A stretch of 64,000 bases of DNA. It comes from Verrucomicrobiota bacterium (GTDB taxonomy: Bacteria; Verrucomicrobiota; Verrucomicrobiia; Limisphaerales; Pedosphaeraceae). Location of the stretch: assembly GCA_021325145.1 (NCBI GenBank), contig JAJPHR010000022.1, positions 40,522-104,521 on the forward strand. Reading direction: 5' to 3'. The notes under the pieces were generated by a model. It saw nothing but the letters and a program-made list of their open reading frames with translations. It did not search any database and was not told the DNA's origin. Positions within the stretch are counted from its first letter, which is position 1. Each line of letters starts with the position of its first letter. Positions 17,796 to 25,419 of the stretch are shown here, piece by piece. The position numbers and the translations under genes are program-made.

Positions 17796-17976
17796 ATTTA
17801 TCTAACAGTCCCCCGAATGGGGGGGTGAAACATCGGATTGTTTCCGGCTTGTAACGTTCGGTTGCCACTAAAAGGGGATTACGGGACAGCCAGGGTTCCC
17901 GCTAAATTTCCCCCATCAGCCGAGCTAACCATCAGAACAGAAACCTGCCACCCTCAACCGGTGGCGCTAAACAACT

Positions 17977-19380
17977 ATGAAAAACAAACTCCTTCCCTGT
18001 TCGGTCGCCGGGCTTCTGGCTTTGGGCGCGATGTCACAATCCGCCATGGCCAGGCTCTACGACAATTTCAACAGCAGCGTCAATTGGACATTGGCGGGCA
18101 ACGGCGGTTCAGCCGTCATCGGGTCAAGCGTGTTGACGCTCACCTCGCCGGCGAATGCGCTCTCGGACCCGACGGCCACGCTCATTAGCGGCCAAGTGCT
18201 GACGGGCTCGCGGCAATCCATCCTGGTGCGTTCGCATACGGGGACGGCCAATTCGACCGTGTTTTTCCTGTGGGCCACCGATTCCTCGGGCAACCGGCTT
18301 GAACTGAAGCTCGACGACATCAATCCAACCACGGTGGTGGCTGGTTATTACGATGGCGGAGGCGCCACGTATCATTTCCTCGCGAGCGCCGCGTATAATC
18401 CCGGGGCGGACGGATTATACATGGCGTTCCGGGAGGCGGGCGGCACCAATTACTGGGAGATTTCCACGAACGCCAGCAACTGGACGGAAGTCGCTTCGCG
18501 CCTCGATCCGATAAACACGTCAAGCGTAGTCTTCGCGGTGGAACACAAGGCTTATAAGAACACCGCCGCCGCGACCGAAACGGTGGTGGATTGTTTCAAC
18601 TACAAAGCAACCGGCGCGGGATATCACAGCCTGGAGGACAAGACGTCCTCCGGCGGCACCAACTGGGCGCTTTACACAGAGGGATTTTTAAACGGCAACC
18701 GGGTCTGCGCGTCTTCGACCACGACTCCGTGCGGGATGACGGTGAACGGGGTGGATAGCTCGCAGCATTTCACCGACACCTCGATTCCCGCGCCATTTAC
18801 GAACCAAACGGGCTACGACTTTGAGATCACGAGCACCGAGGAGCCAACGACCCATTACTTTTACAACGCCTACCGTTACCAATATCTGCCCTACGTGGAT
18901 GCTGACAATTGGACCTATCACATTTATTTCAAATACACTTATCCGCAGTTCATCACCCAGGGTTTGGAATTTCCGATCAACAAATACACCAGCGCCCTTC
19001 GCCTTCAGGGCGCGTTCGCGTGGTATCCGGTTCGTGACGGGAGCGAGAACGGGCAATGGAACGTATGGACCGGCTCGACGTGGAAACCCACCAGCCAGTT
19101 TCAGGTTTTGAGGACGAATTTTTGGTACGAGATCACGTTCACCGTCGGCCTCCATGACAACAGTGTTATTTACAACGGTTTTCAAGCGGGCACGGTCGGC
19201 AGCCTCACCGGTTTCAACTGGAGCGCGACCTACGGGGGCACGACTCCCGGGCAAACACCCGGGATCGTTCCCGCGATGCAAATGGACGACAACACGCAGG
19301 ACACAACGGTGGCCAATACACGAAAGGATTGTTTCCTGGCCGAATGGCACATCGATTGGACGGACGAGCGGCTGCCGTAA
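17977..19380 (+). CDS. Secreted protein of two lectin/glucanase-like beta-sandwich domains
   Basis: 467 residues. The signal peptide is clear (Lys-rich start, LPCSVAGLLALGAMSQSAMA). The first half (about 30-210) begins LYDNFNSSVNWT and is rich in Ser, Thr and Asn, like concanavalin-A-type sandwich domains. The second half (220-465) has many Trp and Tyr residues (YRYQYLPYVDADNWTYHIYFKY in part) and may bind or cleave polysaccharide. No catalytic motif can be assigned and the protein is not recognised beyond this. It stands alone, with an inverted-repeat-bearing spacer upstream and the duplicated PQQ fragment 83 bases downstream. Confidence 0.7.
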   Translation: MKNKLLPCSVAGLLALGAMSQSAMARLYDNFNSSVNWTLAGNGGSAVIGSSVLTLTSPANALSDPTATLISGQVLTGSRQSILVRSHTGTANSTVFFLWATDSSGNRLELKLDDINPTTVVAGYYDGGGATYHFLASAAYNPGADGLYMAFREAGGTNYWEISTNASNWTEVASRLDPINTSSVVFAVEHKAYKNTAAATETVVDCFNYKATGAGYHSLEDKTSSGGTNWALYTEGFLNGNRVCASSTTTPCGMTVNGVDSSQHFTDTSIPAPFTNQTGYDFEITSTEEPTTHYFYNAYRYQYLPYVDADNWTYHIYFKYTYPQFITQGLEFPINKYTSALRLQGAFAWYPVRDGSENGQWNVWTGSTWKPTSQFQVLRTNFWYEITFTVGLHDNSVIYNGFQAGTVGSLTGFNWSATYGGTTPGQTPGIVPAMQMDDNTQDTTVANTRKDCFLAEWHIDWTDERLP

Positions 19381-19462
19381 GGGAAGAGGCGGCGCGGGCG
19401 CCCGTCATGGGTTCGGGTGCCCGACGTAAGCCGGTGTGATGTACAACCCCGAACGCGCGCCT

Positions 19463-19535
19463 GCCCCCTGAATGCTTTGCGATTCACTTTGGTGCTTTCA
19501 CATCATAACACCACGGGGAATTGAATTCGCGGATG
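19463..19535 (-). repeat. Left copy of a 73-bp direct repeat: detached 3' end of the PQQ gene
   Basis: Identical to 20868-20940 at 71 of 73 positions (differences at CATCA/GTAAC and CACG/AGG). In the right copy this is the last ~16 codons, stop and 21 bases beyond the stop of the PQQ-propeller gene. In the left copy the same reading (ending YDVKAPK and a stop) survives as an orphan fragment. The two copies bracket the TIR gene, 1405 bases apart. Confidence 0.85.
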
Positions 19536-19715
19536 GGAGACATCGGGCAATCTTTATGAATTTCTGCAGGCCGAAGGACATGGGTTACCTCTGTTAAAGG
19601 ACATCTCCCACGTTCACCAACTTGTCAGGAGTTCGCCAAGGTTCAGTAGACATCGTGGAGAGGCAGCTTTTTCAGTCAACTGAATCCAGCAAGGCTGTTT
19701 TCGTCAGCAATTTCC

Positions 19716-19735
19716 GGTAGTGCCTAGGCACTACC
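19716..19735. promoter_or_regulatory. Perfect 20-bp palindrome upstream of the TIR gene, operator candidate
   Basis: GGTAGTGCCTAGGCACTACC is its own reverse complement over all 20 bases. It ends 47 bases before the chosen ATG of the TIR gene. A palindrome of this length next to a start codon suits a dimeric repressor site, though a recombination site is also possible. No regulator gene lies beside it. Confidence 0.5.
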
Positions 19736-19782
19736 CAATTTCCGCTTGCATTTCTTCGCTTGAATACATTCCTTTAATGCGA

Positions 19783-20598
19783 ATGAAAATCTTCATTAGC
19801 TGGTCAGGAAGCCGTAGCAAACCTGTTGCCATTGCTTTGAAAGGCTGGATTAAAACCGTTCTCCAAGCCACGGAGCCATGGGTTTCTACCAATGATATTG
19901 ATGGAGGTTCAGTGTGGTTCGGCAAAATTACTGAACAGTTGAAAGAATCCCAAACAAGCATTATCTGTCTGACGCCAGAAAATGTTAGCGAGCCATGGAT
20001 TCTTTTTGAAGCTGGTGCTGTCGCCAAAGGAATTGAGGCAAATCGGATTTGCACTCTCTTGATTGGCCTCAATCCCACAGATATTAAAGGTCCCCTTGCG
20101 CAGTTCAATCATACAGCTTGTGACAGAGAAGGACTACGCAAATTAATCGGAGGTTTTAATAAGTCTCTGAAGCAACCCATAGATGACACACAGTTCACGA
20201 TTATTTTTGATGCCCTTTGGCCCCACCTTTCGCCAGTTATTGAGGAAGCATTGAAGCCACAGCAAACCGCACCAAAACAAACACGCCCTTCGGAAGACAT
20301 GCTCGCGGAAATTCTAGAAAGGATAAGAGGTATTGAGAACAACACAGTTAAGCAATTTCCTGACAAATGGCCGTTTTGGAACCCTAATATTCTGTTCGCG
20401 CCCACAAGGGCTTACGGTGGTGGATTGCCGTTTGAAATGGTCACGGGCGAAGTCCGCGACCAGATTAAAGCTTTTATTGCTGCGAAGGTCACAGTGGGAA
20501 TCACCAATCCCGATGATGTAATCTCCGAGATATTGAAGAGCTTTCCCATCAGTGCTGATTTGGCGAGACAGTTGCTCTTAGAAAGTGGGATGAATTGA
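19783..20598 (+). CDS. TIR-domain protein, probable NAD-cleaving defence effector
   Basis: 271 residues from ATG 19783 (ATG 19777 and GTG 19720 are alternatives; 19783 places the first TIR strand at the N-terminus). Residues 1-150 form a TIR domain: KIFISWSG (strand A with the Ser-Gly loop), a helix, STNDIDGGSVWF (BB-loop region), TSIICLTPENVSEPWILFEAGA, whose Glu is the expected NADase catalytic residue, and CTLLIGL. The remaining ~120 residues are not recognised and may be a sensor or oligomerisation part. Codon and base use differ from the neighbours: 20161-20220 has 25 G/C of 60. It lies inside duplicated target sequence. Antiphage activity is inferred from the TIR family, not shown. Confidence 0.85.
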   Translation: MKIFISWSGSRSKPVAIALKGWIKTVLQATEPWVSTNDIDGGSVWFGKITEQLKESQTSIICLTPENVSEPWILFEAGAVAKGIEANRICTLLIGLNPTDIKGPLAQFNHTACDREGLRKLIGGFNKSLKQPIDDTQFTIIFDALWPHLSPVIEEALKPQQTAPKQTRPSEDMLAEILERIRGIENNTVKQFPDKWPFWNPNILFAPTRAYGGGLPFEMVTGEVRDQIKAFIAAKVTVGITNPDDVISEILKSFPISADLARQLLLESGMN

Positions 20599-20628
20599 AA
20601 TGTACATTTCTTTAGTTGCAACGTAATG

Positions 20629-20654
20629 GGGTCGGTTCTCAGTATTGACAACTC
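20629..20654 (+). repeat. 26-bp insertion-sequence-end-like repeat, right of the TIR gene
   Basis: GGGTCGGTTCTCAG followed by TATTGACAACTC matches the reverse complement of 37890-37915 at 24 of 26 positions. The form (GGGTCGGTTCTCA...TTGACA) looks like the terminus of an insertion sequence, but no transposase is near either copy. The remaining stretch to 20867 has no gene. Confidence 0.5.
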
Positions 20655-20867
20655 CGTTTTCTTTTGTCTTTTCCCTGCCAGTAGAGCAAATGATTCAAAG
20701 GCGGCTTATCCGTTGGCTCGTGGCGACCGTCTCCGCTCGCAAACGCAGCGCCAGCTCGGTTTTCCCAACCGGTCCCGGCGCAACTCCGAGCCAGGGTGCC
20801 CACTAAGCTCCGGCGGCGTTGATCCTCCTTGAAAATGGGAATGCGTGCAACGGCCTTAACGATTGCA

Positions 20868-20940
20868 GCCCCCTGAATGCTTTGCGATTCACTTTGGTGC
20901 TTTCACATCGTAACACCACAGGGAATTGAATTCGCGGATG
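20868..20940 (-). repeat. Right copy of the 73-bp direct repeat, within the PQQ gene 3' end
   Basis: Partner of 19463-19535 (71/73 identical). It covers the stop codon and last codons of the PQQ-propeller gene plus 21 bases downstream. Because this copy is continuous with an intact gene, it is the functional one; the left copy is the orphan. Confidence 0.85.
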
Positions 20941-22241
20941 TAGAGCCGTCCGTCCGCCAGCACCGGGTAGCTCAAGGCGGTGAATTCACCGTGAGTAGCG
21001 GGAAGATTTTGCGGGGTGAACCGGCCTTTTTCGCGATAAGCCTCGGGGGTTGGTTCGAGCAAAGCGACGTGGCCATCGTCAGCGTGCACGTAGAGCCGGC
21101 CATCAGCCGCCAGCCACGAAAAGCTTTTCGTGCGTTCCTGCCACTTGATCGCGCCGGTCTTGAACTCAACGCATGTGGTGAATCCCGCTGATGTTCCGTA
21201 CAAATAATCGCCCACCTTCACCACCCCGCCCATGTCGAACCGCAATTTATTGGTGAAATAAACTTCCTCGGCTGTGAAAGCGCCGTCTTTCATTACCGGC
21301 CGGACGAGTGCGCCGCCAACGAAGGCAGTGCTGTTAAAAACATACCCATCGCTTACCAATGTCATATCGACACCCGGGGCGCCCTTGGCGGTCCGCAGGT
21401 AACGCCAGAGCAGCTTGCCGGTCTTCGTCTCCACGCCGGCCAGGCCCTTGGACAGGAATTGGACGTATTGCCTGACACCGGAGAATTCGGCCACCGCGGG
21501 GGAAGCGTAGCCCGCGTCATCAGCCTCGGGCATGGCGCATTTCCAGAGCAGCGCACCCGTCGTTTTGTCCAAGGCAACCATCGTCGCGTTGCTGCCGCCG
21601 GGCGTGCAAATGAGCGCGTCCCCATCCACCAACGGTGATTCGGCGTAGGCCCAATCGCCGGACCGGCCACCGAAATCGACGACGAGATGCTTGCGCCAAC
21701 GCTCCCTGCCGTCGGCAGTTGCGAGGCAGACCAAGTCGCCATCCGAACCTAGAGCGTAGAGAAAATTGCCATCGACGGTTGGCGTCGAGCGCGCGCCTGG
21801 GTAATTGGGGTTCTGCTCGGGACGGCCGACCTTTCCCAGCCTCGCCGACCAGAGGCGATGTCCGTCTTCGCTGGAAAGCGCCAGCGCGAATTCGTTGGTG
21901 AGCCCCTCGTTGCCGAGGAGATAAATCCTCCCGCCCGCCACTGAAGGGGTGGAAAAGCCCAACCCGACATCGTTTACCTGCCAGAGCTGCTTCGGGCCAT
22001 TCTGCGGCCATTCGGAGAGCAAATGGGTTTCTGAGGAATGGCCATTGCGCTGTGGTCCGCGCCACTGCGGCCATTCTGCAGCGCAAATCGGCAGCGCGAT
22101 GATCGAGCAAAGTGACAGGCCGACGAGCAGATATCCGTAAGCGTTGGAAAAGGGCTTGCGCAAGACGGAACCAGATGGCGTGAGCCGCGAAGCGGAACGG
22201 GAACGATCATCCCACGTCGGCTGCAGCAGGTTAGGCTGCAT
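20889..22241 (-). CDS. Exported PQQ-type beta-propeller repeat protein
   Basis: 450 residues if it starts at ATG 22241, preceded by GGAGAG about 14 bases upstream; a TTG at 22163 would give a tidier signal peptide. The signal core is YLLVGLSLCSIIALPICA, followed by WPQWRGPQRNG, the usual opening of planctomycete and verrucomicrobial outer-membrane-biogenesis-like PQQ propellers. Blades repeat phrases such as VYALGSDGDLVCLATADGRERW-type and ETKTGKLLWRYL. No PQQ ligands can be assigned, so it may be a structural propeller rather than a dehydrogenase. Its start overlaps the end of the frameshifted gene upstream by 11 bases, suggesting translational coupling. Its 3' end is duplicated at 19463. 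Confidence 0.8.
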   Translation of the reverse strand: MQPNLLQPTWDDRSRSASRLTPSGSVLRKPFSNAYGYLLVGLSLCSIIALPICAAEWPQWRGPQRNGHSSETHLLSEWPQNGPKQLWQVNDVGLGFSTPSVAGGRIYLLGNEGLTNEFALALSSEDGHRLWSARLGKVGRPEQNPNYPGARSTPTVDGNFLYALGSDGDLVCLATADGRERWRKHLVVDFGGRSGDWAYAESPLVDGDALICTPGGSNATMVALDKTTGALLWKCAMPEADDAGYASPAVAEFSGVRQYVQFLSKGLAGVETKTGKLLWRYLRTAKGAPGVDMTLVSDGYVFNSTAFVGGALVRPVMKDGAFTAEEVYFTNKLRFDMGGVVKVGDYLYGTSAGFTTCVEFKTGAIKWQERTKSFSWLAADGRLYVHADDGHVALLEPTPEAYREKGRFTPQNLPATHGEFTALSYPVLADGRLYIREFNSLWCYDVKAPK

Positions 22242-22584
22242 TCCCGCGATACTCGAACTCTCTCCTGTTCGGGTCGTAAGAGATGAATGGATGCTGTTCA
22301 TCGTTCTCATAGGTCAGGATCACCGGTCTGTCGACAGTGTCGCCAACCTGGCGCAGAAAGCCAAGCAAACCGTCAAGTGCTGCCTGCGATGTGATCTTGC
22401 GCGGGTCGATGTCGAACTCAATCTCGTCGGTCGTGAAGAAGTGACAGACGATCACGATGTCGGCGATGCTGATGCGCAACACAGGATTGGCTTTATCGCG
22501 AACCGCGAACGTCTCAGGTGGTTCGGTTTTTGGAAATGCAGCGCATATTATGTCGATGAACCCAGAGGACCAGTGCGGCCACAA
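22231..22584 (-). pseudogene. C-terminal part of a frameshifted hypothetical gene
   Basis: The frame ends at 22231 and, read upstream past TTG 22584 to about 22609, continues as protein-like sequence (GDGELHYELWPHWSSGF). Adding one G to the GGG run at 22607-22609 joins it in frame to the ORF at 22548-22994, giving one protein of about 254 residues. The tail reads DEQHPFISYDPNRREFEYRG. The family is not recognised; it looks like a soluble globular protein. Either the gene is broken or the base is a homopolymer read error. Confidence 0.6.
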
Positions 22585-22994
22585 CTCATAATGTAGCTCT
22601 CCGTCACCCGCGATAGATAATCGTGAATATGGTTGAGATGCAGGTCAAAAGTGCGAGCCAGTGTAGAGAACGGCACGGCTTCGATGCGGACAGAGGGGCC
22701 GAACCAACGGGTCGCCTGCTTAAAGTCGTCGATCCACACACCACCCCAGACCGTGTATGGAATATCCGGGAAGAACTGGTCATAAGGCTCACCTTTCAGA
22801 GTACAGTCCATCTGAACTACGATGCTTCGGAGCAATCGCCCCTCCTGCGTGATGCGCCGGTTGGGATATCGGCCGCCGGAAAGCTTCGGATAAACAATGT
22901 AACCATGTCGGGCCGCAAACCCGGCAAGCCGGACATCAAGCTGATCAAGATGCTCGCCAAGCCGATCGTAATCTTCTGGAGAGTTCAAGGACAT
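22548..22994 (-). pseudogene. N-terminal part of a frameshifted hypothetical gene
   Basis: 148 residues from ATG 22994. Residues 1-130 look like a real soluble protein (GFAARHGYIVYPKLSGG, YTVWGGVWIDDFKQATRWFG), while the last ~18 residues after HIHDYLSR lose protein character, as expected beyond a frameshift. The sense continues in another frame in the entry at 22231-22584. The combined gene would be 22231-22994. The function is unknown and no partner is recognised, although the PQQ gene starts within its last codons. Confidence 0.6.
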
Positions 22995-23119
22995 CGTTCA
23001 CATGTGATGCGAGAAAAGCGTTTGAGGCCGTCTTGTCTCACAGTGTCAATACTGCGCTGAACGCAAGCAGCTGTCGAGCGGGCTTTTTATGGTGAATCCT
23101 GATGCCATATCATTTTTGC

Positions 23120-23303
23120 GAAGCTACAAACAAGACCACAAAGAGTGCTGCGAGGGCCGCGAGTCCGGGCACTTGCGAGGGTTATCTCGCGCTTACAGCG
23201 CTTGCTCGTTTCGCAACTTGAACCCAGGCCGTCGCTCGCAGACTCGCTTTGGCCTGGGCTGAGATATTGCAGGCCTTTGGCCCTGGGACGGGTCCAGGGG
23301 GGG
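23120..23303. repeat. Palindrome-rich non-coding element in a 660-bp spacer
   Basis: The spacer 22995-23664 has no convincing gene. This part contains CCCAGGCC ... GGCCTGGG and AGGCCTTTGGCCCTGGGA, which are repeated inverted pairs around CCAGG/CCTGG cores. It resembles the CCAGGCC-type palindromic spacers common in planctomycete and verrucomicrobial genomes. A family B repeat follows directly, and 23416-23664 shows nothing recognisable. Confidence 0.45.
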
Positions 23304-23309
23304 CATATA

Positions 23310-23415
23310 ATAAACACCAAGCACCAACCACCAAGCTCCAGAGAAAAACCAATACCCAAACTCCAAGAGTGAACTGGTCGTGCTGGGATTTGGGACTTTA
23401 GGCTTTGGACTCGCC
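23310..23415. repeat. Dispersed repeat family B (B2)
   Basis: CACCAAGCACCAACCACCAAGC, given here only as an iterated CACCAA unit, is followed by CTCCAGAGAAAAACCAATACC and then the opposite-sense GGATTTGGGACTTTAGGC and TTTGGACTC. The same CCAAGC / AGAGAAA / CTTGG vocabulary and inverted layout occur at 11655 and 52869. The arms are shorter and more degenerate here. Confidence 0.55.
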
Positions 23416-23664
23416 CCCGGCCTCGCCGAATTTCAGCGGGTCGTGGGTGGAAGACGAGATTGATGCCGGGAGGGAAGGCGCGGCAAATGGATTACTCCAA
23501 CCAGAGGTCAATAATTCTGTTTAAAAGTTAATATTACAGATGGGCCGCTGTATTATGCTGGGCTATGTTGGGCCCTTTTCGGTGGTTTCCACGCTTGGGG
23601 CATTCGTTCCGTTGCCTGACGCTGCGCTTCCACCTTCGCTCAAGTTGTGGATGGCGACCGAATT

Positions 23665-25242
23665 TTAGTGGGCCGAGGTCAGGACGAGGACTTGTTCGAG
23701 GGTGGAGACGCCTTCCTTGACGCGGTCGAGGGCGACCATGCGGAGGGTGCGCATGCCCTGGCCGATGGCGACCTTGCCCATCTCGCGGGTGTTGGCGCGA
23801 GCGATGATTAGTTTGCGGACTTCATCGGTGATGGACATCGCCTCGATGATGGCAAGGCGGCCCGCGTAACCGGAGTTCTTGCAGCGTTCGCAACCGCGGC
23901 CGCGGAAGAGTGTGATGCCGTCGAAGATGCTCGGATCGATGCTGAGTTCCTGATACATCTTGGGGGCGTAGGTGACGGGTTCCTTGCAGTGGGCGCAAAT
24001 GCGCCGCATGAGGCGTTGCGCGCACGTCAGGATGACCGAGGAGGAAATGAGGAACGGCGCGATGCCCATGTCATCGAGGCGCGCAATGGCGCCGGCAGCG
24101 TCGTTGCAATGCATGGTGCTGAGCACCTGGTGACCGGTGAGCGCGGACTCGACGGCGATTTCCGCGGTCTCGGTATCGCGAATTTCCCCGATCATGATGA
24201 TGTCGGGGTCCTGGCGCAGGATGGAGCGCAAGGCGTTGGCAAAGGTCAGGCCGATTTCCTTTTTGACGGGCACCTGGTTGATGCCGGGCACCTGGAATTC
24301 AACGGGGTCCTCAACGGTGACGATGTTGAACATCGGATTGTTGAGTTCGTTGAGGGCGGAATAGAGCGTGGTGGTTTTGCCGGAGCCGGTGGGGCCGGTG
24401 ACGAGGATCAAGCCGTGCGGCGCGTCCACGGCGTTCTTGAATTGCTGGAAAGTGTCGGCATCCAGTCCGAGTTTGTCGATGCTGGCGGACAAGTTGGTCT
24501 TGTCGAGCACGCGCAGCACGGCTTTCTCGCCGTGAACGGTGGGGAGGAAGGAAACGCGCAGGTCGAAATCCTTGCCGCCCACCTTGACGCGCATGCGGCC
24601 GTCCTGCGGCAGGCGGCGCTCGGCAATGTCCAGGCTGCTCATGATTTTGAGCCGGGAAGCCAGCGCAAGCTGCATCTGCTTGGGCGGCGGCGTCATGTCG
24701 ATCAGCGAACCGTCGATGCGATAACGCAAGCGGACCATTTTTTCAAACGGTTCGATATGGATGTCGCTGGCGCGGTCTTTGATCGCCTGGACGAGAATGA
24801 GGTTGGCGAGCTTGATGACGGGCGCTTCTTCGCTGGAGGCGGCGAGTTGATCGAGGTTGACTTCCTCAGCGGCTTCCTTGGCCACTTCCAAATTGTCCGC
24901 GTCGGACTCATCATCGGCGACCCTTTGAGCATCGTTGATGATGTCCTCCATGCTCCCGCTTTTGGCAGCGTCGATGGCGTTGAGCTTGTCAATGATCGCC
25001 CGTTCCGGAGCGATCAGGGGCATGATTTCGAGCTTGGTGATGCGCTTGACGTCGTCGATCGCCAGCACATTCAGCGGGTCCGCCATCGCCAGGAACAACT
25101 TGTTTTCGAGGCGCGAAATGGGAACTACTTTATAATTGTGGGCGACCTCGCGCGGCAGCAACTCCGCGACCTCGGGCAAAACCATGAGGCGGGCGAGGTT
25201 GACGGGGGCGGTGTTCAAGACGCGGCCCATCGAAACGGCCAT
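23665..25242 (-). CDS. GspE/PilB-type secretion or pilus assembly ATPase, main part of an interrupted gene
   Basis: 525 residues from ATG 25242. Present are the N2 domain remnant, Walker A GPTGSGKTTT, the Asp box, Walker B LRQDPDIIMIGEIRD, the His box, and the tetracysteine zinc site (CAHC ... CERC) typical of GspE/PilB. It powers assembly of type IV pili or type II pseudopili at the inner membrane. The first 55 codons of the family's N-terminal domain lie just upstream in the same frame (25249-25416), separated by a single TAA; the junction TAA-CAG-GAC-ATG allows restart six bases later. The upstream TPR gene and this one form an operon. The product may be functional if re-initiated, read through, or if the stop is a sequencing error (GAA to TAA). 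Confidence 0.88.
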   Translation of the reverse strand: MAVSMGRVLNTAPVNLARLMVLPEVAELLPREVAHNYKVVPISRLENKLFLAMADPLNVLAIDDVKRITKLEIMPLIAPERAIIDKLNAIDAAKSGSMEDIINDAQRVADDESDADNLEVAKEAAEEVNLDQLAASSEEAPVIKLANLILVQAIKDRASDIHIEPFEKMVRLRYRIDGSLIDMTPPPKQMQLALASRLKIMSSLDIAERRLPQDGRMRVKVGGKDFDLRVSFLPTVHGEKAVLRVLDKTNLSASIDKLGLDADTFQQFKNAVDAPHGLILVTGPTGSGKTTTLYSALNELNNPMFNIVTVEDPVEFQVPGINQVPVKKEIGLTFANALRSILRQDPDIIMIGEIRDTETAEIAVESALTGHQVLSTMHCNDAAGAIARLDDMGIAPFLISSSVILTCAQRLMRRICAHCKEPVTYAPKMYQELSIDPSIFDGITLFRGRGCERCKNSGYAGRLAIIEAMSITDEVRKLIIARANTREMGKVAIGQGMRTLRMVALDRVKEGVSTLEQVLVLTSAH

Positions 25243-25248
25243 GTCCTG

Positions 25249-25416
25249 TTAGGTCACGTAAGCCTTTTCGACGACGAGCTTGAGGAGGCGCGTGCCCTCC
25301 TTCTTCTGCAATTCGAGCAACTCATCCACCTGCTTGGCGGTCAGCAGGCCGTCTTCGACCATCGCATCGGCGATGCGTTCTCCAAACGATTTGACAACTG
25401 GGGGTATGGTGGACAT
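25249..25416 (-). pseudogene. N-terminal fragment of the GspE/PilB gene, ended by in-frame TAA
   Basis: 55 codons from ATG 25416, three bases after the TPR gene stop. It reads as a complete start of the GspE N-terminal domain (KSFGERIADAMVEDGLL, then LLELQKKEGTRLL, then VVEKAYVT), then TAA at 25249-25251, then QDM in the same frame leading into the ATPase. In related proteins a Glu normally follows YVT, so one base change (GAA to TAA) explains the break. Confidence 0.75.
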
Positions 25417-25419
25417 GGC

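Noticed and set aside
22600..22615. Programmed -1 frameshift at the split hypothetical gene
   Set aside because: No slippery heptamer is present; a single missing G in a short run is a simpler explanation.
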